From Zerene cesonia (lineage: Eukaryota; Arthropoda; Insecta; Lepidoptera; Pieridae), in NCBI RefSeq assembly GCF_012273895.1, contig NC_052104.1, forward strand, positions 5,394,001-5,458,000: a DNA stretch of 64,000 nucleotides, given 5' to 3'. Each line of letters starts with the position of its first letter. The stretch's first letter is position 1. The notes under the pieces were generated by a model. That model was given only the letters and a program-made list of their open reading frames with translations, did no database searches and was not told the origin of the DNA. Positions 26,401 to 35,441 of the stretch are shown one piece after another. Position numbers and translations under genes: made by a program.

Positions 26401-26734
26401 TGTAAACAGATGAACTTATATGATAATAGAATTTATTTATAATTTGTAGCATTCATTAATCAAAAGTTAGATATCCTTTATTAAGGCCTATAAACAACAC
26501 AAATATAGTAAATATATGCCAATATATATTATTAGAATATTGTATTGTTTATTTTCTTAAGATAACACAACTGTTAGTAATTTCAATGATATAAAATGCC
26601 CACTTTACCTTGACTGTCTCCCCATCGCAGGCAAGTGTAACATCACATAGTGCTTCACGCTGTAAAAGGCTTGCAAGCACATCAGTCAGATTGTTTGGGT
26701 GATTGTTCCAGCGCAAACAAAATTGCTGGTCCAT
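11256..26734 (-). CDS. fru: Fruitless, BTB/POZ zinc-finger transcription factor with three alternative zinc-finger exons
   Basis: Six shared exons (26734-26609, 25187-25050, 24835-24734, 22144-21932, 20413-20237, 19173-19059) encode 290 common residues. They splice in phase 1 to one of three terminal exons, giving about 395, 403 or 370 residues. Residues 1-122 form a BTB dimerisation domain (MDQQFCLRWNNHPNNLTDVL, CDVTLACDGETVK|AHQTILSACSPYFE, LLDFMYKGEVNVGQ) that closely matches insect Fru as remembered. The linker keeps the Fru motif KRRRKNS, a KQEPEY sumoylation-like site and the LTQH...DQTDTIDG sequence found just before the variable C-terminus in Drosophila Fru. Each terminal exon carries two C2H2 fingers. 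Fru is a nuclear DNA-binding factor; in insects its isoforms shape male courtship circuits and other development. lola and other BTB-ZF genes were considered, but linker and finger sequences favour fru. Isoform letters are not assigned. Confidence 0.93.
11498..15588 (-). other. fru intron and alternative 3' region between terminal exons II and III
   Basis: About 4.1 kb. On minus, the part next to 15588 must be the 3' untranslated region of isoform II; the GC-richer stretch 15240-15530 fits that. No further cysteine-rich open frame was found, so I see no fourth finger exon here. A palindromic CTCF-like motif sits at 13303-13318. Confidence 0.6.
13303..13318 (-). promoter_or_regulatory. Palindromic CTCF-like motif inside fru
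   Basis: ACCGCC-ccct-GGCGGT on plus; the minus strand reads CCGCCAGGGGGCGG, agreeing at 12 of 14 positions with the remembered vertebrate CTCF core CCACCAGGGGGCGC. It stands out as a GC block in AT-rich DNA between two alternative terminal exons. Binding is not shown by sequence alone. Confidence 0.35.
15589..15929 (-). CDS. fru: fru alternative terminal exon II, two C2H2 fingers and a His/Pro/Gly tail
   Basis: Acceptor GGCTGGTTGCAG|GCTCGAAG; joined to exon 6 it gives Gly-Ser-Lys-Gly-Trp, then 112 residues to TGA 15589-15591. Fingers: CKLCGKVVTHIRNHYHVH and CPLC..TYTRSDNLRTHCKFKH, followed by PAYNPDTRKFEPP and a GAHGPHGPHAPQAP repeat. The first finger and the NPDTRKF segment are very strongly conserved among insect Fru proteins as I remember them. 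GC-rich coding. Confidence 0.93.
15930..17847 (-). other. fru intronic or 3' region between terminal exons I and II
   Basis: About 1.9 kb. The part below 17848 should be the 3' untranslated region of isoform I, with TTTATT (minus AATAAA) near 17407 as one possible poly(A) signal. Nothing else with coding or repeat character was seen. Confidence 0.5.
17848..18164 (-). CDS. fru: fru alternative terminal exon I, two C2H2 fingers
   Basis: Acceptor GTACATTGCAG|GTGAATAC; joined to exon 6 it gives Gly-Glu-Tyr-Tyr, then 104 residues to TAG 17848-17850. Fingers: CKICGKLVTNIKKHLKSH (CX2CX9HX3H) and a second CPLC...HLRMKH finger (CX2CX12HX4H). Unlike the other two terminal exons it is AT-rich and codes with A/T third positions. 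Nearest of the three to the common donor. Confidence 0.92.
18165..19058 (-). other. fru intron after the last common exon
   Basis: 894 bp from the shared donor to the first alternative acceptor. Retention would add only Gly-Glu and then a stop codon (GGT GAG TGA), giving a protein without zinc fingers. A long hairpin with an AATAAA lies at 18946-19005. Confidence 0.7.
18946..19005 (-). promoter_or_regulatory. 27-bp stem-loop 53 nt after the shared fru donor site
   Basis: Arms 18946-18972 and 18979-19005 are complementary over 27 positions with one exception (55 against 96 of the 18900s). In fru pre-mRNA (minus sense) the exception is a G.U wobble, so the transcript is fully paired; in plus sense it would be an A.C mismatch. 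The loop is 6 nt. The first arm carries AAATAAAG, so an AATAAA hexamer (minus, 18985-18980) sits at the loop-proximal end of the stem. Confidence 0.6.
19059..19173 (-). CDS. fru: fru last common exon 6 (ends DQTDTIDG, phase 1)
   Basis: Acceptor GAAACTTCCAG|ACGATG and donor ATTGATG|GTGAGT; 38 codons plus one base. MASMLTQH and DQTDTIDG correspond to the MSTLLTQH and DQTDNIDG segment that precedes the variable C-terminus in Drosophila Fru. The single leftover G is completed by whichever terminal exon is used. Confidence 0.93.
19174..20236 (-). other. fru intron between exons 5 and 6
   Basis: About 1.1 kb, AT-rich; no further exon, RNA gene or known repeat seen. Confidence 0.6.
20237..20413 (-). 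CDS. fru: fru linker exon 5 (Ser/Pro/His-rich)
   Basis: Acceptor CACCGCACAG|GGCCAA and donor CTGCCG|GTAACT, phase 0 at both ends, 59 codons. Contains KSGKGSTGSGSEPSTPPP, a VKQEPEY motif that fits the sumoylation consensus, and alternating Ala-His-Pro runs. Strongly GC-rich at third positions. Open frames on the opposite strand here are shadows of it. Confidence 0.87.
20414..21931 (-). other. fru intron between exons 4 and 5
   Basis: About 1.5 kb, AT-rich; no coding frame longer than a few dozen codons and no recognised repeat. Confidence 0.6.
21932..22144 (-). CDS. fru: fru linker exon 4 (KRRRKNS motif)
   Basis: Acceptor TTATGTGGGCAG|GCGGAG and probable donor TATGAA|GTATGT, phase 0 at both ends, 71 codons. 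It encodes a Pro/Ala-rich linker ending in PPEKRRRKNSTVPREDIDLS; the basic KRRRKNS cluster is a Fru hallmark and a likely nuclear localisation signal. It is far more GC-rich than the BTB exons. The donor could also be the GTATGA five bases earlier, but that would change the phase and break the next junction. Confidence 0.88.
22145..24733 (-). other. fru intron between the BTB exons and the linker
   Basis: About 2.6 kb. Mostly AT-rich with A-runs. Two things stand out: a small GC-rich patch at 22828-22910 (gcgccggcggcgtcacg) without a usable donor, and a perfect 9-bp hairpin GTGCCAGAC-6-GTCTGGCAC at 24158-24181. No additional linker exon could be supported. Confidence 0.55.
24734..24835 (-). 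CDS. fru: fru BTB exon 3
   Basis: Acceptor TGTTTTAG|GGGGAA and donor CCTAAG|GTAAGT, phase 0 at both ends, 34 codons. Encodes GEVNVGQNMLPMFLKTAESL then QVRGLTENNTLNPK, completing the BTB domain; the RGLTENN end resembles the corresponding Drosophila Fru segment. Confidence 0.95.
25050..25187 (-). CDS. fru: fru BTB exon 2
   Basis: Acceptor ATATTTTAG|GCACACC and donor TACAAG|GTAATT, phase 0 at both ends, 46 codons. Encodes AHQTILSACSPYFESIFLQN and the HPHPIIFLKDVRFSEM segment, the most conserved core of the arthropod BTB-ZF (ttk-group) BTB fold. Confidence 0.96.
25188..26608 (-). other. fru intron inside the BTB domain
   Basis: 1,421 bp between BTB exons 1 and 2, AT-rich. The short plus-strand open frame at 25223-25405 has no support. 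Nothing else recognised. Confidence 0.6.
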
Positions 26735-26760
26735 TGTTGGTGCTAGTGTCAGTGACCGTG
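26609..26760 (-). CDS. fru: fru exon with start codon and first part of the BTB domain
   Basis: Minus-strand acceptor TTATTTTTACAG|CACGG at 26761/26760, 26 nt of leader, then ATG at 26734 in good context (AACAATGG). Encodes the first 42 residues, including the conserved LRWNNHP and SLLQREALCDVTLAC blocks, and ends in phase 0 at the donor GTCAAG|GTAAAG. The frame stays open upstream of the ATG through the whole exon (ARSLTLAPT before Met), so an N-terminally extended protein is formally possible. Confidence 0.95.
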
Positions 26761-27042
26761 CTGTAAAAATAACACAGATTACTCCCTTTGACACATTACT
26801 ATTTCACTATTGAAACGGAATTCGCAAAATTGCGAAAAGGAAGTGGCGCTAAAAACCTCGATAGAACTCGCATCAGCAACGTACGCTATCACGTCTAAGT
26901 AATTAGACACGTGCGTAGGTTATCAAATTTGCACTATAGTCATTATGTATAAAAATTGGCGGCCATAGGGCCTAGATAGTAGAGCGAGAGATAAGTGACA
27001 TCAGCGGCTCGAATTAATAGGGGCCGCGGGCAGCGAACTTAC

Positions 27043-27340
27043 TGTACTCCACATTGACAGTTAGACCGCCGAGTGCCGACACATATCTACTTGTTGCATG
27101 CACCAACCGAGACCCATACATTATGTAATTTAGCTTCAGAATGCTAGCAGCGGGGCCACCGACCCTACAGGACGCGAAAACCTCTAGCTGTCTATAAAAC
27201 AAGTTTAGGAAAGTAGTACCGCTGGCCAAAAAAATCGCAACATGCTGACACCGTTATAATCGCCAAGCTGGATGTGCCAGTTGTTAATTCTGTATGTGGT
27301 TTCAGGAATTTTACGATGCACTATTATTTATATCATCACT
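27043..27340 (-). other. fru: Candidate proximal leader exon of fru (5' end approximate)
   Basis: Minus-strand donor AGTACA|GTAAGT at 27043/27042 lies only 282 bp upstream of the fru ATG-exon acceptor. The preceding 300 bp are less AT-rich than the surroundings and contain a TATAAATA at 27332-27325 and a TCAGT initiator-like pentamer at 27341-27337. Joining 27043 to 26760 keeps one frame open from about 27253, with an in-frame ATG at 27121. Whether this exon is transcribed is inferred only. Confidence 0.45.
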
Positions 27341-28140
27341 GATCACTCCGCGTGCCTGAAAATTGATAACCGAAGGACAAACGGGATTCTAAACGCGTAG
27401 TTGTGTCAACTTTTGACTATTCGTAGCGCCATTTGCCGATCCCGTATCTCAGAATCTTAAAATTATCAATCAACAACGATGTTTTCTATAACACACAGCT
27501 ATTGCACTAACACGAAACGAAAACAACTGCAAAACACACAAAGTCAATATTTCCTAACTCACCATTTGCAAAATTTTTGCCATCACAAACGCCACCCGAC
27601 CCCTACCTTGCACTGTCTTTTTGACCACACACACATCTCGATTTCCGTGTTCACTCACGGCACCTCACGGCCTTCGGAATATCTTTCACATCATAATCGG
27701 CCACTATTCGCAACGCGAACTTCATACGTTTCTAAACGACGCGGTAAATTTAAAATTTGCAAACACAAATATATTTTTTTAACTGTGAACATAAGTGAAC
27801 ACAATCTTTTTTAATTTAAATGTAGTTTGATACGTAAACAATTAATAAATTGTGCCCTAATTTAAGGCCAATAGAATAATATTTGATATGTTTTCTGAAA
27901 TTATTTCGGGCATAGATACAAAATTGAGGTTATGTGTGACGCGCAAAAACACTATCGTTAGCAGGAAAAAAATTATAAAGCAAATAAACGCTTTGGTTTT
28001 AAACCATTCTCTCTTAATGTTTATCACTTACTGAATTATTGCATTATTTTAAAAATGAAAAATCACAAAGATTAGTTTTAACAACACTGGCCTTGACATT
28101 TTTGATATCACAGAATCTGCACAGCTTCTTTTCTCATTTC

Positions 28141-28213
28141 AGCGCCATCTTTTGATGCATTACTGCACATGTGACACGGCTATATGTTACTACATATTGT
28201 ATATAGATGGCGC
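28141..28213. promoter_or_regulatory. Oppositely oriented GATGGCGC motifs (CTCF- or YY1/Pho-like)
   Basis: AGATGGCGCT on minus at 28150-28141 and TAGATGGCGC on plus at 28204-28213. The second is a full match to the remembered Drosophila CTCF consensus YAGRKGGCGC; the first also resembles YY1/Pho (AAGATGGCGGC). Related TGGCGCT sites occur at 26841-26850 (+) and 27434-27425 (-), so the putative fru promoter area holds four. Confidence 0.35.
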
Positions 28214-31200
28214 CCATTGTTTGATTTAACTATGAGACTCGGTATCTATGTACCATAAGTACCCAACCTAACATATTATTTAGTTTTCTCCATAGATTAG
28301 GGCAGTGAGCCCTAAGTAAAAGTTAAGTAGCATGTAGCACAGATCAATAAATGTTTATTGTTCTGTGGTAGTAGTGAGTAATTTTCTACTTTATAGTAAT
28401 TATTAAAACTATTTTTCGAATATTTTTAAAATTCCCAAAGTATAGAAAACATATAATTTTGAATACATTCTTACAATTTTTATGTGTAGGCATAGTTAAT
28501 ATAATTTTAATATGGGTGTACCACGTACAGTGTACACTCGATACATAATATTTATAGCACAAGGAAAAGGTATTTGACCCCAGTTCCAAGGTGTTACAGG
28601 TTCTAAAAATGAAAAACGAACAAAAATTTAATAGAAAAAAATAATATTTTTGTTGTGTGTAGATAGTCTACATGTACTGAAAATGCGTAAACAATTACCT
28701 TATTAAGATTAAATTTTCATTTGAAAGCGTGAAGCTACTTCGAAAACGAATTTGGTATAAGTACGTATTGATAAGACTGAGATTAGTGATCTCATAATCG
28801 CTAGGAGCAATGAACTATAGGTACTTAATCAACTCATGTGGCCATCTCGTTCTTAACGAATCTACAGATCTCACTGACATATTGTTATTGCATGTATTAT
28901 TATTATTAATTCCAATTATTGTGTGCTTATGTATATCTAGGTGTTGTATAAAAACTTACAAGTATTTTTTATAACTGTTAACCTTTATATAATTTCAGAT
29001 ACATGTAAAAAATTATATTGTCAGTTGGAAAAGAAGAGTTATTTATGTTATTAAAAGTTTATTGAAAGTTGTTTCCAATCCATCTACACTATCCGATTGC
29101 CCTGATTGTTATTCTACCCAAAATTGTTAAGAGATTATATTACTACCAACGCAATTTATTATAAAGTTCATGTGGCACGAGACTGAGATCAAGATGTAAG
29201 AGCCTGTCAGTGTTCTGAGCGAGTCATTTTGAAATATCTGTCATTCAATCTAAGCTTGGAGTGCGTATCAATTACAAAGTGATATCGTCCACGTGAAACT
29301 TAGAAATTCAAATCACAAATACGATACAAATAGGTACCTACACCGTATTCGTTTTGTTGATAAGTCTCAATTTAAATGATTTAACGAATGCAATAAGATT
29401 ATTATGTGGATGATGAGAGTGGTCTGTCGTGTCACTCGGTAATGTAATGCAGTGCAAATGAGTCAATCTCCACGGGGTCGGGTCGCCACACACTGCTATT
29501 AGGAAATCGATTCGTTCTCAACCCCATCGACATCTAGCCTCAGCGATTTCGATTGTCCCCGTAATGGGGAATGTTCATTTAATCAATTATTAAATTCCCT
29601 TTGTGGTTGAAACTCACCTAATTCGGATATATGAATAGATGCAAACGTTATATTAGACGCCTCATATGCATACAATTTCGCTAAATTTGAGGTTATTTGC
29701 ATGAATTTGTATCCATTGCATCACGACACCTTCAATCTAATAATGACGTGAGAGGAAAGTCGTCCACTGACGCACTTAGTTTTCCAATCTAAACAATAGA
29801 AATTCAACGGGTGCTCGGCCCGCGGGACACTGATCTATCTCTATGTAAATTATGCTGGAAATAATAGCGACTTGTGTTTATCACGACTCCAGGGCACGTG
29901 GTGTTCCGGCGACGGATTGGCAATATTATGTATGCAGAAATGAAATCAAATCATAAATTCCAATGATAAAAAGTCTTCAGCCTTGTTTAATAGGAAAATT
30001 CACTGTGGTAGATCTTGTAAATAACGAAATTTGTTATACCTTATCGAAACAGGCCACCGTAGGTATGCTAAACTATTTCTAACTCGCGAAAAAATGTATG
30101 TCAAGATCTAAAAATACTATCTCAATGTATGAAGAGCGCTCTGAACCTAGGAGAAGGAAAGACTGTCGTACCAAAATAGTATTTAGAAATTTATAGGACA
30201 GATAAATTAGATAATAAAAAGGCTCATATCAAACCATGGATTTGAGTGATTTTTGTTATACATTAAACATCTAAGATGCTCAATAGATTAGTAAAAATAT
30301 ATTATTACTTACCGTTTTTATGCCGAATAACAATTGAAACTTTCGCAAGAGCGACGCAGGCGAAACATAAAAAATACATGATGGACAATATTTCTTTCAG
30401 CTTCAACTTCTTCATTCTTCAAATGTCTTCAATTTGGATGATATTAATTATGTTAAAGTGATTAGTAGGTACAATATTACGCACAGCATGGGTAGAAAGA
30501 TGTGGTTCGAGTTGAAAATAATGAAATGGAAATATGTAGTTACATTAATATTTATGTCTATCAATATACATATATTTTTGTATGTAAATGATATAAATTA
30601 AAATAACAAAAAAAAAGGAATAAAAAAATACCAATGAAAATGTAAATTGTATGTAAATACTTTTAATTCAAAAATTTCACTTTCATTTCAGATTTCTAAC
30701 ATTTTCAACATTTACATTTAACTTCGTATCTAAAAATTATAATTAAAAAAAATATGACATAAATTCATTGTTCGTAGTGTGAATATGTGTACTTGTAGGA
30801 TAAACAATTCGCAATGCAGTCTTCGAATTTAACCTGAAAAGCAAATAATTAAAAGATTAACATTCATATAATATAATTCATGAGAATAATTCCTAAAACC
30901 TATAACAGTACATACGCTGTAATAATTTAAATTAGTTAAGGTTTTTTTATATACACATTTATTAAAATTTATATAAGTACGTCATTATTTAATGTTTTAG
31001 TTATAAATTCTATATAAAAAAACATTGATTTAACAATCAACGGTTATATTATGAGTACCCACATCATATTGAGAAGTAAATACGTGATAATAACTTTAAA
31101 TTTTAAAATATGAATAATAAAAATATTCTCATTCACATACATTTTGTTAAATATTTGCTCTAAAACATTTTAGACAAAATATCTAACGAAATGTGTCTCG

Positions 31201-31428
31201 GTTACATGAAATAGAAATAACCTTGTTTTAAGCTTCCTAGTCACCGTAAACATTTTCGTCTTCTGTCATGAAAAATAATAATTTAAAATTTTATTTAATG
31301 AGTAGTATAATATATATTTTTTTACAATTATTACAAATAGGAGGATCAAGGAATATCCATTTTAATGTTGTTGTTATGTTATAAAGTTTTTATTTAGGAA
31401 TTAATTCATTTTTATATTTTGTAATATT

Positions 31429-31467
31429 ATATGATATTCGATAAAGATTATTTATCGAGTATCATAT
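31429..31467 (+). repeat. Imperfect inverted repeat, 17-bp arms, 5-nt loop
   Basis: Arms around ATGATATTCGATAAA and TTTATCGAGTATCAT separated by gatta, with a single T/G position that would be a U.G wobble in plus-strand RNA. No flanking element was recognised. Confidence 0.75.
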
Positions 31468-32149
31468 TTGTCGTTCATATGAAGATATTTGTAAGTCCAT
31501 TGAAGTATGTGTGATAGGTGGTTTAAATGACCCAATACATTCATATACCTAGGTAAATAGGTATTATTTTTTATTTTGAATGACAGACAAGTGAAGCAAC
31601 GCATGTCTTGGTTTGATGTTCCTGTAATGCAGGCTGCATTATCTACGGATAAATACCAAAGTGTAGCAATGCCATATTTAATTTTTTGCTATCGTTAACA
31701 CTATTTGTCTACCCTCATTTGGAGGATTAAAAACTAATTGATAATAACTTCGCCTCGGATCGGTCCACTTAAAAATGACGATGTACGTAAGTCATTTTTA
31801 TTATTTACTTTACTTTGATTATATAGTTATAAGTCTATTATAGCCTGATCGACAAAATTATTTTATATTAAAGTATAATATGTTTCACAATATTTGTTTT
31901 TAGTTGAGAATATACAGAAGTAACATAACAACCGTTAGTGTTAAGACCAAATATCTTGGAATCTGGAATATACAGAAGCCTTTAACTGAAAATTCATAAG
32001 CTGGCGTGCATGCTTAATCGCATTGGATCAATGGTTATGCAAGAGCTAACTCTTTCCGTCCATTTATTACATTTATATCTGAACCAAGTTTTCGGACTTA
32101 AATATAGTAATGGGTATAACCTAGGTGGATAGGGATATGGTATGAATGA

Positions 32150-32215
32150 ATGATATCTCTTTATTTGCACCAATACAAAAGATTAAATCAAAGGGGTTCA
32201 AACACTTATAACAAT
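32150..32215 (-). repeat. Possible LINE 3'-end fragment
   Basis: 'atatctctttatttgcaccaatac' resembles the antisense of lepidopteran LINE 3' ends (ggtgcaaataaagagatat). Only this short block is recognisable. Confidence 0.25.
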
Positions 32216-33468
32216 AATTAATACTTCTTGTAATAAGAGTATTTAATAAGATACTAAACTTTGATGATTATAGATTACTAAAGAAGACTTGATTGTGAGT
32301 AATGTAATTAAAATAATTACATTGATGACGCGAAATAAAAATATTAATTCAGTATCATATTCTCAATAGACCAAAAGAAAAAATATGTTTATCCACGTTT
32401 ACATTTTTTTATCTTTGGTTTAACAGGTAATTTATTTTTAACATATCGACTCATTAAATAGAATACTTATTTTTTTCATTTTAATTGCATAAGTTGTACA
32501 TAATTGTTTGTAGGCAAATGCATATAATAATAAGTTGTACATACACATTAGTAATAAACACTACTCACTTTGAAAATTGTTATTTTCCTATTCATTTACT
32601 ATCTATAGAAGATACATCTCAAACAATGTTATAAATCATCATAAGGAATGGTAAAACTTATATTCAAAATAAAACCAAGGAATATTTTTTCGGATAAAAT
32701 AATAAGAGAATGTAGTTCATAAGATCTCAAAAAATATTTAGAGCTAAGACACAGGACGTAGAGTTTGCTGGTATGAATTTTTCATAGGGACAAGGAAGGC
32801 AATGAGCGCGTTACTGCGTTCTACGTGAAAGTAACTCGCTTCACCAATGATACTAACAGCTATACATCTGCACAGCTTTTTGTTAAAAAACGTCCGTTGT
32901 GCAAATTACCGCGTCTGAAATTTATTAAGCTTTACTTATTTTTATTTCTGTCGCAAACGCCGGAACTCTCTCTTAATTTACAAATTAAATTTACACTATA
33001 TAGGATTGAAAGCAATTAAGGCTTTATGTAACCAACGTTTTTAAGAAGTTCGCTGAAAGAGCTCGGCTGTGGTTAAGGCGGCTCGACGGCCTGCTTTTAA
33101 AGAAATTCACTGACATAATTTAAAAATGTATTTTGCTCATTTTTAATAAAGGCTGGGGTATATTAGTAAAAATATCTCAGTGTAAATTCAAAAGATTTTC
33201 ACGACGGTAAACAAATTTTACATTTTTTGGAGTCCATTTTAAATCGAAATTAGTGGACAGCCTCGTTTGTGGCAGTATAAATTGCTTACTTTGAATATTA
33301 AATCAGGAAAATATAAAAAGATGTAGATGAATCTATGATTTGAACAAAGTCTTTTTAATATGATAATTGAATTGTAAATGTGTTTAAATTCAATTACCAG
33401 ATGGCTAGTGTTAGTAAAATAATTATTATACCAACATCTTACATAACATTATATATGGGACATCTCAC

Positions 33469-33505
33469 ATTTTATAATAGTACATACAATGTACTATTAT
33501 AAAAT
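33469..33505 (+). repeat. Perfect 16-bp inverted repeat with 5-nt loop
   Basis: ATTTTATAATAGTACA, loop tacaa, then the exact complement. Past the stem an outer ACAT/ATGT pair continues after a two-base bulge. It could be the core of a tiny palindromic transposon relic or a cruciform-prone site. Confidence 0.9.
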
Positions 33506-35403
33506 AATGTCACTGCTAAAAGAAAATTAAATAAACCGAATATACGTCATATTTATATTTTACTGAATATATTGATTTGAGTTAAATAAATATATTGCTA
33601 CTCAATTAACGATTTTTTATTTTATTTATTTATTGCTTTAGGAAGTGTAGCAAAATTTTTAAAATTAAAAAAAAACAGTTTTAAACTCGTAAAGATATGG
33701 CTCATCTTGTAACAGTTAAAGTAATAATGAATCTAAACCTTCCTTTGTTGCTCGCCTAAAATTGAGCCCACAAGAAAAGCTAGCAAAAGCATTCAGAAAA
33801 GTAATATTTAATATAAATAAAGAGCATAATTCTAGACTGGCAAGTAAGTACATTAAATAAATGATCTACCCCCATGAGACAACATAATTTTTTAATGATT
33901 CTCTAAATGTAATTTAATAAGTAAATATTAAAGTTTAAAATTTCCACCGAACTTTTGAAAAGGGAACCAATTTGAATACGATTCTGGTATTTTATACGTT
34001 AAAAAGATCTTCGTTTTGGAGTTCATTTACTTGATGTACTCAAGTGTTTAACGTTGCAATAACGGGTACTTTTTAAATAAGAGTTTTACTTCACTGTTCA
34101 TAGCAATGAACTAAATTGGAACTTTACATTACATGTTTTATATTATTTAGTTTCAAAGACTGGATAAATATATTGCAATTCAAATTTAGAACTTTGTTTT
34201 TCTTTTTGAAATGAATGTGAGGACAACTTAGTATTGTCAGCGAAACTTTTCTATACAGGATTACTGTGCACAATGCGTGAATAAACAGCGTTTGAATTAT
34301 TTAACATATGTACTATACCTACAATTCATAAATTGTTGTTGTTGTATTTACCGAGTATAATAAATACGCGAATCGGACTCGCAACACTAATCGTTCCATA
34401 CAAATATGCTAAAGAGTAACTGTAACAAAAAATCGTCAATTCATTCATTGCTTAGCCTCGATTTGATTTGTTATATTGGCAGCACAAACACCATCTCTTA
34501 AATTTTAAGTCGACAGGCAACAAGCCCCTAGTATTTAAAAATTATAATAAAATTAATATTAGTTGAAAATTATTTCACTGTTACTTCTCAATATAATACG
34601 CAATGAAAAGGTGGTTTAATATTTTAGCTCAATGGGTACAAAATTGCAAATATGAGACATATATGGCTAATTGCAAATCGGTATATTCGTCGGTATAGTT
34701 TTAAGACTTGGGTTAAAAACAATACTGATCATTCTTAAAATTTACTGTCTACTGTCAAATCCTCCATTTGATATGCCTTCCGACGGGTTTATAAATAAGA
34801 TTTTGATATATTATCTTAGGTCACTTTCACAATTAAGACTCATTATATATCGATTCAACGTAAAAATGTGTCAAATTATACAGACACGTCATACGTGTAC
34901 CAATAAAAATAGATTTACTCTTACGAATGTAAGTGAAATGTGAAATATTCACGAATAAAATGCTTTCAGATTATCCTCAATCGTTGCATATTAAACATGA
35001 ATTCAATTGGATATTGCTGGCAATGCCGTTTCGGATTGTAAGTTTTACTTTCAAATATCATTAAAAATAAAACTAAACTCGAAAAGATTTACTAAATTTA
35101 AATATTATTTACACCTTGAACGTAATATTAAATCATTGGCTTATTAGCCAACAAGAAAGACACAAAAAAGCAATTTCGCTCTGTAAGTCTCAAAGCGCTA
35201 CAAATAAAAAAAGAATTGCTGTACCTACGAGTTGCTGCATTCATTTCAAATAATTATTTGTCTTTGAGTTGTATAGAGTAATTTTGTGATCAAGTATCTA
35301 TAAATATGTAGAACTGTAATTAGTCTAAATTGTATTACCTTAGTCTAAACTGTACGATAAACGTTTGTTTTCCATTAAACATAAATAAATACATGAATTT
35401 AGT

Positions 35404-35441
35404 AATTAAAAAAGTAGGTTAAATTCATTACTTTTTTAATT
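35404..35441 (+). repeat. Perfect 13-bp inverted repeat
   Basis: AATTAAAAAAGTA and its exact complement separated by 12 bases. AT-rich, so of limited meaning. Confidence 0.8.

Noticed and set aside
11256..26734. Identity as lola, tramtrack, broad or another BTB-ZF gene
   Set aside because: These share the BTB fold, but the KRRRKNS linker motif, the LTQH...DQTD.IDG junction and the CX2CX9HX3H first fingers match Fru rather than the others.
27463..27475. TTATCAATCAACA, 12 of 13 match to the Drosophila Tra/Tra2 repeat element
   Set aside because: It is on the strand antisense to fru, single-copy, and Lepidoptera do not use the canonical tra pathway; a real regulatory exon would show a cluster in sense. 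One weaker sense match near 56.28 kb is also isolated.
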